A stretch of 19,115 bases of DNA from JAAZZIT01 sp964480525 (GCA_964480525.1 CAYZOV010000031.1:1-19115), one strand, 5' to 3'. Counted from the first letter of the stretch, positions 6,947 through 13,576 are shown. The notes: generated from the sequence alone by a model not told the origin. A program made the numbers and translations.

Positions 6947-9268
6947 TTATTGAGAAGTTGCCTCTTTAAGCGCAAATCCCACGGTTATGATTGTGCCTTT
7001 CGGAACAACGTCCCCTGTTCTGTAATTCTGCGACCAACACAACGCACCACTTTCGTATCTTGCGCTTCCTGTCGGTTGATAGTTAAGGTCGGCTTCGTAA
7101 AGTGCGTCCTGAACTTCGTCAAGGGTCATTCCGTAAAGATTCGGCACTTCGGTATATTCTTCTTCATAAGCTTCTTCGGTATACAAAACAACCTGACAAC
7201 CTCTCGGCACAGAACCCGTTGACGGAACCTGTTTGTAAACCTTTGTGCCGTCGCCGATAACGTTGGCTTCAAGTCCCACGCTCTGCAAAGTGTCTTTAGC
7301 CGTCTGAACGGTCTGGTTTTCTACTGTCGGAACAGCCACTTCCATTTGTTCAAGTTCTTCCTGAGAATATTCAGGGTAATAACCCAGATAAGGCAGAAGT
7401 TCTTCAAAAACCTGTGTAACAATAGGTGCGGCAACTTGGCTTCCGTAATATCTTCCCCCTGTCGGGTCGTCAACCATAACCAGCATAATTATTTCGGGGT
7501 CGTCGGCAGGAGCAAACGCACAGTACGACGAAACGTAGGTGTTACCTGACGAATCCACGTCGATTTTCTGTGACGTACCGGATTTTCCGCCGATTCTGTA
7601 ACCTTTTATATATGAATTTGAACCTGTTTCGGTGTTTACAACATTTTCCAGAATTTCACGCATTGTTGCGGAAGTATCCTCGGAAATAACCTGACGTTTA
7701 ACAACAGGTTGAATATCCTTGACAACATTTCCCGTGTCGGTGTCCACGATTTTGTCAACCACCTGTGGGGTCAAAAGATAGCCACCGTTAATACACGCAG
7801 CATAGGCGGTTATCATCTGAATAGGCGTAACTTTGTTGGTCTGTCCGAAAGAACATGACGCAAGTTCGACAGGTCCCATTCGTGTGAGTGGCATATAAAT
7901 AGACGTGGATTCGCCCGGCAAATCTATTCCTGTTTTTTCCGTAAAGCCGTATGCTTTAAAGTATTCAAAAAACTTTTCGTCGCCCAACGCCTGACCTATT
8001 TGAATAAAGGCAGGGTTGCAGGAATGAACCATTGCTTCGGAGAAAGTCTGATAACCGTGAGGTCTTGTTGACCAGCAGTTAAATCTGGTATCTGAAACTG
8101 TATAGAACGTTTCGCAACCGAAAGTCTGGGTGAGGTTTATTGCCCCCTCTTCCAGAGCGGACGAACCTGTAATAACCTTGAAAACCGAACCCGGATTATA
8201 AATTTCGGAAATAGCCTTATTTTTCCATTGAATACTCCATGCTTCCAATTTTTTGGCGTTATATTCTTCCTCGTCGGTGATTCCCGCAAGTTCAAGCGCC
8301 ACGTCTTTGTCGTAAATTTCCGCAGGGTTATTCAAATCGTACCCCGGAGATGTTGCCATAGCAAGCACCGCCCCCGTGTTGCAGTTCATGATAATACCGC
8401 AGGCACGTTCGTTAGGCATATTAAGGTCAACGGCGTCGTTAAGCGCCTTTTCAAGATAACTTTGGATAGTTATGTCAATATTCAAATACAGCGAATTTCC
8501 CGTTTGAGCGTCAAAACTTTGTTTATACTCATACGGAATTTCTTTGCCGTCACGGTCACGGGCGTACACGGTTCTGCCGTCCGTTCCCTCCAAATAGTCG
8601 TTATAATAAGCTTCAAGACCGTAAATTCCGTCGCCGTCGAAATTAAGGTGTCCGATAACCGCCGCCGCAAGTTCGTTTTGGGAATAAAATCTCTTAGACG
8701 ACGACTGGCAGTCAACCGCATTAAGTTTATGTTTTTTTGTATAATCCCAGATTTTGTCGGCGGTTGTTTTTTCCACATTTCGCATTAAAATTTCGTATCT
8801 TGATTCTTTAACCGCCTTTAGTTTAACCTCGTCAACGTCAAGTTCAAGAATATCAGCCAGTTCGTGGCAAATTTCGTCAAGGGTTGCGTAAACACGGCTT
8901 CCGTCGTCGCAAATCATACTTGCTTTTTTGGAATCCGTCAGGTTTTGCAAATAATTTTCAAGTTCGCCGGGGTCGATAAACACGGTGTACACGGTGGCGC
9001 TTCGTGCGAGAACGTCGCCGTTTGCGTCATAAATCGTACCACGGGTTGCCTGCACGACCTTGCTTGAAAGGTGTTGTTGGTTTGCCCAATCTTTAAACTG
9101 TTGATTCTCAACAAGCACGGTTTTCACCAGATTATAAATTATCGCCGCAATCATAACTGTCAAGCCGATAACCGTTGTGATTTTAAGCCTTTTTTTCATA
9201 TACACGGCAGGCTCGTCTGTTAGCGGTATGGGTTCTTTTTTCTTTTTGGTGTTTGCTTTTTTTGCCAC
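6947..9268 (-). CDS. spoVD: Class B penicillin-binding protein, SpoVD/PBP2B type with two PASTA domains
   Basis: This 773-aa bitopic transpeptidase crosslinks septal or spore peptidoglycan, with FtsW/SpoVE as its likely polymerase partner. A Lys-rich cytoplasmic tail is followed by one membrane span (about 31-51) and a PBP dimerisation domain with RGTIYDANG. The transpeptidase domain has the active-site Ser361 in PGSVFK (Lys364), SCN (416-418) and KSGT (562-565). Two PASTA repeats close the protein (about 645-710 and 710-770). The start is GTG at 9268, because GGAGG lies 8 nt upstream; a TTG two codons earlier would be only 2 nt from the Shine-Dalgarno. One PBP of this class in the operon may serve both vegetative division and sporulation. 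The name is by architecture and position. Confidence 0.92.
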   Translation of the reverse strand: MAKKANTKKKKEPIPLTDEPAVYMKKRLKITTVIGLTVMIAAIIYNLVKTVLVENQQFKDWANQQHLSSKVVQATRGTIYDANGDVLARSATVYTVFIDPGELENYLQNLTDSKKASMICDDGSRVYATLDEICHELADILELDVDEVKLKAVKESRYEILMRNVEKTTADKIWDYTKKHKLNAVDCQSSSKRFYSQNELAAAVIGHLNFDGDGIYGLEAYYNDYLEGTDGRTVYARDRDGKEIPYEYKQSFDAQTGNSLYLNIDITIQSYLEKALNDAVDLNMPNERACGIIMNCNTGAVLAMATSPGYDLNNPAEIYDKDVALELAGITDEEEYNAKKLEAWSIQWKNKAISEIYNPGSVFKVITGSSALEEGAINLTQTFGCETFYTVSDTRFNCWSTRPHGYQTFSEAMVHSCNPAFIQIGQALGDEKFFEYFKAYGFTEKTGIDLPGESTSIYMPLTRMGPVELASCSFGQTNKVTPIQMITAYAACINGGYLLTPQVVDKIVDTDTGNVVKDIQPVVKRQVISEDTSATMREILENVVNTETGSNSYIKGYRIGGKSGTSQKIDVDSSGNTYVSSYCAFAPADDPEIIMLVMVDDPTGGRYYGSQVAAPIVTQVFEELLPYLGYYPEYSQEELEQMEVAVPTVENQTVQTAKDTLQSVGLEANVIGDGTKVYKQVPSTGSVPRGCQVVLYTEEAYEEEYTEVPNLYGMTLDEVQDALYEADLNYQPTGSARYESGALCWSQNYRTGDVVPKGTIITVGFALKEATSQ

Positions 9269-9336
9269 AATCAAAGCCTCCTTTTTCGGGTGTTGTTCCT
9301 TATCTTTTAAAAATTAAATCATATCAATTAAACAAG

Positions 9337-9393
9337 AAAGCTAAGTCTTAAATTCCCGACAGCTTTAAAATTTAGGGAAATAGGCTTAACTTT
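9337..9393 (-). other. Imperfect stem-loop between ftsL and the PBP gene
   Basis: In the minus-strand RNA, AAAGTTAAG pairs with CTTAGCTTT using one G-U pair, and inside it TTCCC pairs with GGGAA. The plus-strand version has a C-A mismatch, so the structure fits the minus transcript. It lies in the 151-nt gap between ftsL and the PBP gene and is followed by CTTGTTTAATT, which is only moderately U-rich. It could be an attenuator, a processing site or a weak terminator separating early from late dcw genes. No clear sigma-A promoter was found in the gap. Confidence 0.45.
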
Positions 9394-9419
9394 CTTTATG
9401 CTTATAATATCTTATTTTA

Positions 9420-9896
9420 TCATATGCCGATATATTCCAAAACTTCGTCAAACCATTTTTTTATAGAAGCAAAAAGTCCGTCGTCCTCTTTTTCGATAAC
9501 CTCTATGACATCTTCGTTTTCAATCTCGACATACTCTATTTGTGTTTTGTCAAGAATGACAAGTCCCAGTTCATTTTCGGCATAATCTTCCACTTTTACA
9601 AGGCTTGTTTTTGCTTCAAGCTCTGATTCAAGGGAACGATTGTTGTCCTGTAATTGTGCAAGGGTCGCCACAAGTTCTGATTGTTCATTGGTGATTCTTG
9701 AAAGTTCAACCTTGCCGTAAATAAACGCACCCATCAATGCAAAGGTCAAGATTCCCACTGACATTCTTCGGATACATTTTCGTCTAATTTCCGCCTTTTT
9801 AAGACGCGGATTATCTTTATGCGTTATTTTCGGAGCCTCCGGACGCTGCAGTTCGGGTTCGTAGGCTCTTACTCTCGCCAGATTATCTCCAGCCAT
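9420..9896 (-). CDS. ftsL: FtsL/DivIC-like septum-formation membrane protein
   Basis: This 158-aa bitopic protein has a basic cytoplasmic tail of about 45 residues, one membrane span (MSVGILTFALMGAFIYGKV) and a coiled coil (about 65-100: EQSELVATLAQLQDNNRSLE). The LGLVILDKTQIEYVEI segment is typical of FtsL/DivIC proteins, which bridge the divisome to the FtsW-PBP pair. Sequence conservation in this family is low, so the call rests on topology and on its place between rsmH and the PBP gene. The ATG at 9896 is chosen because AGAGG lies 6 nt upstream; the frame is open 9 codons further. The C-terminus is longer than usual, with an acidic stretch and an amphipathic helix-like end (GLFASIKKWFDEVLEYIGI). 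Confidence 0.8.
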   Translation of the reverse strand: MAGDNLARVRAYEPELQRPEAPKITHKDNPRLKKAEIRRKCIRRMSVGILTFALMGAFIYGKVELSRITNEQSELVATLAQLQDNNRSLESELEAKTSLVKVEDYAENELGLVILDKTQIEYVEIENEDVIEVIEKEDDGLFASIKKWFDEVLEYIGI

Positions 9897-9970
9897 TTTA
9901 CACCTCTTAAATTTTAACCGCAAAACGGTTTTTTCTGCAACAATTTTCCGTCAGTTTTAAAAACAACTTC

Positions 9971-10075
9971 TTCGTTTTGTTTTGTCTTTTTCTGTCTTTT
10001 TTCTTTAATCTTTTTTAATTTCGTTTTGTTTTGTCTTTTTTGTCTTTTTTTGTTCTACAATTGTTTTGTCTTTCT
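9971..10075 (-). repeat. A-rich direct repeats with GACAAAA units in the ftsL leader
   Basis: The 190-nt gap between rsmH and ftsL is almost entirely pyrimidine on the plus strand and purine/A/C on the transcript. A 21-nt block is repeated perfectly at 9971-9991 and 10020-10040 (period 49). Short AAAAGAC/GACAAAA units recur about five times between 9983 and 10073. About 90 nt of the predicted transcript contain only a handful of U. It encodes no open frame on the minus strand. It would form an unstructured A-rich leader or spacer inside the dcw mRNA. It could equally be slippage-prone low-complexity DNA. Confidence 0.7.
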
Positions 10076-10086
10076 ATGCTCCCCGC

Positions 10087-11010
10087 CTAGAATTTTTCGA
10101 TAATTCTAAGCTTTGCACTTCTGCTTCGGTTATTATTTTCAACTTCCCACTCACTTGGCTCTATGGCTTTTTTCGTAACAAGCCTGCCTCTTGGAGTTTT
10201 TCCGCACACGCACTGAGGAAAATCAGGCGGGCATATGCACCCTTGACAAAAGCTTTTGAATCTTTGTTTAACAAGCCTGTCCTCTAACGAATGAAAGGTT
10301 ATTATACAAAGTCTGCCGCCGCTGTTTAAGCAGTCAAACGCCTTATCAAGCGCCACCGAAAGGTGTTCGATTTCGTCGTTTACGGCAATTCTGAGTGCTT
10401 GAAAAGTTTTTCTGCAAGGATTTTTTAATTTTTTATATTTTGCAGGCACACCGCTTTTAATTATTTCCGCAAGTTCCAACGTTGTTTCTATAGGTTTGAT
10501 TTCCCTTGCTTTAACAATCTGCGAAGCGATATTTTTTGCAAATTTTTCCTCGCCGTATTCAAAAATAATTTTGCAAAGCTGTTGATAAGAATATTCGTTG
10601 ACGATATTTTTTGCGGAAATTCCCTCTTGGCTCATTCTCATATCAAGCGGGGCGTCATTGTGATAAGAAAACCCTCTGTCCGCCGTATCAAGTTGATATG
10701 AAGAAACTCCCAAATCCATCAAAATTCCGTCACAGCCGTCGATTTCAAGCTGCGTCAAAACGTCGTCTATTTGCGAATAATTGTTTCTCACAACAAGTGC
10801 ATTGTAGTCTTTAAGTCGTTCGGTTGCCACCTTTATGGCGTCGGGGTCACGGTCGATTGCAACAAGTCGCCCTGTTTTAAGGCGTTTTGCAATTTCCACG
10901 CTGTGTCCTGCACCCCCTGCGGTTGCGTCAACGTAAACACCGTCGGGTTTAATGTTAAGCCCGTCGATACATTCGTCAAGCAAAACCGAAACGTGTCTAA
11001 ATTCAGCCAC
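10087..11010 (-). CDS. rsmH: 16S rRNA (cytosine1402-N4)-methyltransferase (RsmH/MraW)
   Basis: This 307-aa cytoplasmic SAM-dependent enzyme methylates N4 of C1402 in 16S rRNA at the ribosomal P site. The N-terminal HVSVLLDECIDGL is the family signature. The SAM-binding loop is VDATAGGAGHS (27-37), followed by AIDRDPDA. MDLGVSSYQLD, RGFSY, FQALRIAVNDE and FHSLEDRLVK are the conserved family blocks. A cysteine cluster near the C-terminus (CQGCICPPDFPQCVCG) is common in Firmicute members. The start is GTG, sharing one base with the TAG stop of mraZ, so translation is coupled. GGAAGGATTGGA lies upstream. Confidence 0.97.
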   Translation of the reverse strand: MAEFRHVSVLLDECIDGLNIKPDGVYVDATAGGAGHSVEIAKRLKTGRLVAIDRDPDAIKVATERLKDYNALVVRNNYSQIDDVLTQLEIDGCDGILMDLGVSSYQLDTADRGFSYHNDAPLDMRMSQEGISAKNIVNEYSYQQLCKIIFEYGEEKFAKNIASQIVKAREIKPIETTLELAEIIKSGVPAKYKKLKNPCRKTFQALRIAVNDEIEHLSVALDKAFDCLNSGGRLCIITFHSLEDRLVKQRFKSFCQGCICPPDFPQCVCGKTPRGRLVTKKAIEPSEWEVENNNRSRSAKLRIIEKF

Positions 11011-11441
11011 TAAAAATCCAATCCTTCCAAAGCTTCCATAACCGATTCTTCACTGATTTGAGCGTTAAATTCGTCCCATTTTGCCTTGTCCCAGATTTCG
11101 GCTCTGTCAGACACCCCTGCGACTACGATTTCCTTTTCAAGATTTGCAAATTCACGCAAAGCCTGTGGAACGAGGATTCTTCCCTGCTTGTCCGCTTCAA
11201 CCGTGGTGGAGCTAGCCATAAAAAATCTCTGAACCGTCAACGCCTTTGACATAGGCATATCGCTAAGTCTTTGCGCAAGTTTTTCAAAATCTTCAAGTGA
11301 ATAAACGAAAAGACAGCCCGACAAACCCTTTGTGATGACGAAACTTTCGCCGACTATTTCTCTTAGTTTTGTCGGAAAACTCATTCTGCCTTTAACGTCC
11401 ATAGACTGGTAGAATGTTCCGTTTAACATCTTTGACGGCAT
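11010..11441 (-). CDS. mraZ: Transcriptional regulator MraZ
   Basis: This 143-aa protein has two AbrB-like half-domains: MDVKGRMSFPTKLRE near the start and VEADKQGRILVPQALRE in the second half, each with the DxKGR-type turn. In the family it forms ring oligomers and represses its own dcw promoter by binding short repeats. Such repeats are present just upstream (11478-11505), which supports autoregulation here. The ATG has a near-perfect AGGAGGTGA. It is the first gene of the cluster and overlaps rsmH by 1 nt. Confidence 0.97.
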   Translation of the reverse strand: MPSKMLNGTFYQSMDVKGRMSFPTKLREIVGESFVITKGLSGCLFVYSLEDFEKLAQRLSDMPMSKALTVQRFFMASSTTVEADKQGRILVPQALREFANLEKEIVVAGVSDRAEIWDKAKWDEFNAQISEESVMEALEGLDF

Positions 11442-11477
11442 TTCGTCACCTCCTGCTGGATAATTTTAGGGAATCAG

Positions 11478-11505
11478 TACCACTTTTTCGCACTTTTTAC
11501 CACTT
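11478..11505 (-). promoter_or_regulatory. Three MraZ-box repeats (operator of the dcw cluster)
   Basis: On the minus strand AAGTGGTA (11505-11498), AAGTGCGA (11495-11488) and AAGTGGTA (11485-11478) repeat with an exact 10-bp period, one helical turn. GTGG-type repeats with this spacing are the known MraZ binding site in other bacteria. They start at about the predicted transcription start and lie within the 5' leader of mraZ. Confidence 0.85.
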
Positions 11506-11511
11506 GAAAAC

Positions 11512-11540
11512 ATTATACAACATCTTAAATGAAATTGCAA
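11512..11540 (-). promoter_or_regulatory. Sigma-A promoter of mraZ and the dcw cluster
   Basis: On the minus strand TTGCAA (11540-11535), a 17-bp spacer and a perfect TATAAT (11517-11512). The predicted start near 11505 leaves a leader of about 64 nt holding the MraZ boxes. Confidence 0.8.
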
Positions 11541-11624
11541 CCCAAAATTTAAAGGAAATTTTCGACAAAGCCCTTTAAAATCCGTCAAAACAGCCTGCAA
11601 AACCACATAAAAACCACCTCTTAT

Positions 11625-11650
11625 CCCCGAAAAATGTCGGTTTTTCGGGG
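11625..11650. repeat. Perfect 10-bp inverted repeat upstream of the dcw promoter
   Basis: CCCCGAAAAA and TTTTTCGGGG flank a 6-nt loop. No T-tract follows on either strand beyond ATTTTCG, so it is not a typical terminator. It may be a protein-binding site or a transcript-end structure. The rest of 11541-11820 shows no supportable gene. Confidence 0.5.
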
Positions 11651-11821
11651 ATTTTCGCAACAAAAGAACATATTTTCGTGCATAAAAAGTTTAAATGTAA
11701 ATTTTTTGTGAACTTCAAAAATTAGCGAAAATCACACCCGAAAAGACTATTTGTTTCTCAATTTTTTGTTGTTTTCACATAAAAAAAGCTCCTAATCCGC
11801 CTGATTTTCCAAACATTGCCT

Positions 11822-11862
11822 CAAAAAAGAAACCGCCGACGGTTTTATCCGTCAGCAGTTTC
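11822..11862 (-). terminator. Rho-independent terminator, minus strand
   Basis: In the minus-strand RNA a 14-bp stem (GAAACTGCTGACGG with CCGTCGGCGGTTTC, two G-U pairs) with an ATAAAA loop is followed by six U. On the plus strand the G-U pairs become mismatches and no U-tract follows. It would end a minus-strand transcript from the small ORF at 12220-12011, shielding the dcw promoter. Confidence 0.85.
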
Positions 11863-11958
11863 AAAAAGGTATTATTATGAAAAAATCGGCTAAATCGTAA
11901 AAATGATTTTAAAAAATTGACAATGAGGTGAATATTTTCTACATTTTTTCAAAAGCCC

Positions 11959-11987
11959 TTGCAATTCAGGGCAAAAAAGAGTATAAT
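11959..11987 (+). promoter_or_regulatory. Strong sigma-A promoter pointing into the small ORF
   Basis: TTGCAA, 17-bp spacer, perfect TATAAT on the plus strand, the same hexamers as the mraZ promoter. It fires toward the 3' end of the minus-strand ORF at 12011-12220 and would make an RNA starting near 11994. Confidence 0.7.
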
Positions 11988-11993
11988 GTTTAC

Positions 11994-12097
11994 AGAAAAA
12001 CCGCCCGCTGTTACGCAACACGGCTGTTGTCGGGGGTTGCGTGGGTGTGTTGGGTTTGGGTGATTGCATTTTCACGGTGAGGTGGACTGCTTTTTTT
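11994..12097 (+). ncRNA. Candidate ~100-nt small or antisense RNA with G-quadruplex motif
   Basis: It begins about 7 nt after a consensus promoter and ends at a 7-T run (12091-12097). The run is preceded by a modest hairpin: GCA/TGC closing TTCAC/GTGGA around GGTGAG. It runs antisense to the last ~87 nt of the small ORF on the other strand. It contains a G-quadruplex motif (12032-12060) and competing short stems (ACGCAAC with GTTGCGT; CAACA with TGTTG). It matches no RNA family I recognise. The terminator is weak, so the 3' end is uncertain and readthrough toward 12401 is possible. Confidence 0.4.
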
Positions 12098-12220
12098 CTT
12101 TGGTTTTTGTGGTTTCATTTCGGCAAATGCGGACGAAATGGAGAAAAATCCAATCATTCCCAACGCAAACGGCAAAAAATTATCCATAACTTTTTTAATT
12201 TCAAACAAAATTTCTAACAT
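12011..12220 (-). CDS. Small putative membrane or secreted protein
   Basis: This 69-aa ORF was not recognised as a family. The ATG at 12220 has AAAGGA about 9 nt upstream; an upstream in-frame ATG at 12244 has no such site. Residues about 14-33 (NFLPFALGMIGFFSISSAFA) are hydrophobic, forming either one membrane span or a signal peptide ending in AFA. A Lys/Pro/Ser-rich tail follows (KPQKPKKKSSPP), then a His/Thr-rich end. A rho-independent terminator lies downstream on the same strand and no other gene uses it. The 3' end overlaps a predicted antisense RNA. The layout resembles type I toxin-antitoxin pairs, but sequence alone does not show toxicity. Confidence 0.45.
   Translation of the reverse strand: MLEILFEIKKVMDNFLPFALGMIGFFSISSAFAEMKPQKPKKKSSPPHRENAITQTQHTHATPDNSRVA
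12032..12060 (+). other. G-quadruplex motif
   Basis: Runs GGGGG (12032-12036), GGG (12043-12045), GGG (12052-12054) and GGG (12058-12060) are separated by loops of 6, 6 and 3 nt, satisfying the G3+N1-7 rule. It is striking in this A/T-rich intergenic setting. It lies about 40 nt into the predicted plus-strand RNA and on the template strand of the small ORF. Confidence 0.75.
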
Positions 12221-12246
12221 AAAATCAAGTCCTTTCTTTTTCATGA

Positions 12247-12324
12247 GTACATCATACCAGATATTTTGTACAAAAGTTTGGACTAAAAAAGATTTTTCGG
12301 AATTTGCGGTACAAAAAGTTGTAC
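12247..12324. promoter_or_regulatory. Cluster of GTAC-centred sites between divergent promoters
   Basis: GTAC occurs at 12247, 12268, 12309 and 12321 in a 78-bp span. The second is the centre of a perfect 12-bp palindrome TTTTGTACAAAA (12264-12275). An extended -10 (TGGTATGAT on the minus strand, 12259-12251) could serve the small ORF, with no good -35. The last site (TACAGTTGTC, 12322-12331) overlaps the -35 of the plus-strand promoter. It may bind a shared regulator; none is identified. Confidence 0.35.
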
Positions 12325-12326
12325 AG

Positions 12327-12356
12327 TTGTCACTAAATTCGTTTTAAAATTATAGT
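12327..12356 (+). promoter_or_regulatory. Sigma-A promoter of the unknown gene-ppa operon
   Basis: TTGTCA, an 18-bp spacer, TATAGT. The predicted start is near 12363, giving a leader of about 38 nt before the ATG at 12401. Confidence 0.6.
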
Positions 12357-12400
12357 TAATTTGTGATAATATTTAGCATTTGATTTCAAGGAGAAGATTT

Positions 12401-12997
12401 ATGAAAGAATTTATACTAAAAGAGGGCGTAAACATTGAAAACATTCAGGGGGTTCAATGCGGTTACACCATTTCGGACAACGAAAATATTACCGCAAGCG
12501 TGAGTTTTGAAATGCAAAAAGTCCTGACCGAACAGGCGATTGACGTTATGAAATCTCCGATTTTCTTTTTTGCGGAAATCCCGTGTACAACGGAGGAAGA
12601 ACAGTCTTTTGGCGGAGGTTTGCACAAAAAAATATACTACCTTGACAACTGCACTAAGGACGTTTGCCACGCAATTATAAAAAGGTACGGCGACATTTTG
12701 TTTGCCGACGGACTTGTTCAGTTCGGGTTTGGGTCGCACAAAGATAACAGCGAAATTTTTCATCAAAAATACCAAGTCGTGAGCATTTACTCACCTGAAA
12801 TTTCAAAATTTGAAAATATTTTGATAAAGCAAAATTTACAAAAGTTTGACAATTTAACGACTTTGTGGGACGTAATTTCCCCACAAAACCCAGCCGAAGC
12901 AATGCTTGTTGAAGCAAACGGCGAAACAATTTACGACATGGTTGAAAACCTCAAAGACGCAGGGCTATATTGTTGCGAAACTGTTGAGGATTTATAG
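12401..12997 (+). CDS. Protein of unknown function, cotranscribed with pyrophosphatase
   Basis: This 198-aa soluble protein has no signal peptide or membrane span, and I do not recognise the family. It is mixed alpha/beta in character and acidic, with a Cys pair near the C-terminus (LYCCETVEDL) and segments such as SPIFFFAEIPCTTEEEQSFGGGLHKKIYYLDNC and ILFADGLVQFGFGSHKDN broken only by short loops. The ATG has AAGGAG 7 nt upstream; an upstream TTG at 12380 would overlap that site. It has its own promoter, ends 18 nt before the pyrophosphatase gene and shares that gene's terminator, so the two form an operon. Confidence 0.8.
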   Translation: MKEFILKEGVNIENIQGVQCGYTISDNENITASVSFEMQKVLTEQAIDVMKSPIFFFAEIPCTTEEEQSFGGGLHKKIYYLDNCTKDVCHAIIKRYGDILFADGLVQFGFGSHKDNSEIFHQKYQVVSIYSPEISKFENILIKQNLQKFDNLTTLWDVISPQNPAEAMLVEANGETIYDMVENLKDAGLYCCETVEDL

Positions 12998-13015
12998 AAA
13001 GGATAGGTGTTTTAT

Positions 13016-13546
13016 ATGAACATTTGGCACGACATTTCACCAAAAAAAATCAGCAAGGACAAATTTACCGCAGTAATTGAGATTCCTGCAGGTTCAAAAG
13101 TCAAGTACGAACTGGACAAGCAGACAGGTTTTTTGAGAATGGACAGAATTTTATACACCTCCACCCACTATCCTGCAAACTACGGTTTTATTCCAAGAAC
13201 ATACGCAGAGGACGGCGACCCGTTGGACTTTTTAATGCTGTGTTCCCAGACATTGGTACCGCTTTCGCTGGTTGACTGTTACCCGATTGGGGTTATCAAA
13301 ATGCTTGACAACGGCGCTGCGGACGAAAAAATCATTTGTATTCCCGAAAGCGACCCGACATACAATATGTACACAGATATTTCACAACTTCCTAAACATA
13401 TTTCCGACGAAATGAGCCATTTTTTCCAAGTTTACAAACAACTTGAAGGCAAAGACACCGTAATTGACGAAATTCAAGGTCCTGAAGTTGCAAAGGAAAT
13501 TATCCAGAGTTGCATTGACAGATACGTTGAAAGCTTTTGCAAATAG
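13016..13546 (+). CDS. ppa: Inorganic pyrophosphatase, family I
   Basis: This 176-aa cytoplasmic metal-dependent enzyme hydrolyses pyrophosphate to two phosphates, pulling biosynthetic reactions forward. Family I signatures are in order: AVIEIPAGSKVKYELDKQTG, the substrate loop HYPANYGFIPRTY, the metal-binding EDGDPLDFLML and the second acidic cluster DNGAADEKI. Length matches bacterial family I enzymes (about 175 aa). The ATG at 13016 is preferred because GGATAGG lies about 8 nt upstream; a GTG three codons earlier overlaps that site. It is the second gene of the operon and is followed by a strong terminator. Confidence 0.95.
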   Translation: MNIWHDISPKKISKDKFTAVIEIPAGSKVKYELDKQTGFLRMDRILYTSTHYPANYGFIPRTYAEDGDPLDFLMLCSQTLVPLSLVDCYPIGVIKMLDNGAADEKIICIPESDPTYNMYTDISQLPKHISDEMSHFFQVYKQLEGKDTVIDEIQGPEVAKEIIQSCIDRYVESFCK

Positions 13547-13550
13547 TTTT

Positions 13551-13576
13551 AACCCCGTCTTTTGGCGGGGTTTTTT
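13551..13576 (+). terminator. Rho-independent terminator after ppa
   Basis: AACCCCGTC pairs with GGCGGGGTT (9 bp, one G-U) around a TTTT loop, followed by a T run. It starts 5 nt after the ppa stop. Confidence 0.9.

Noticed and set aside
8228..8788. 186-aa plus-strand frame opposite the PBP gene
   Set aside because: It lies wholly within the PBP coding region and has the composition of an antisense shadow.
11466..11663. 65-aa minus-strand frame upstream of mraZ
   Set aside because: It spans the mraZ promoter and MraZ boxes and lacks a start signal.
11890..12075. 61-aa minus-strand frame overlapping the small membrane ORF
   Set aside because: No ribosome binding site, and it overlaps the better supported ORF in another frame.
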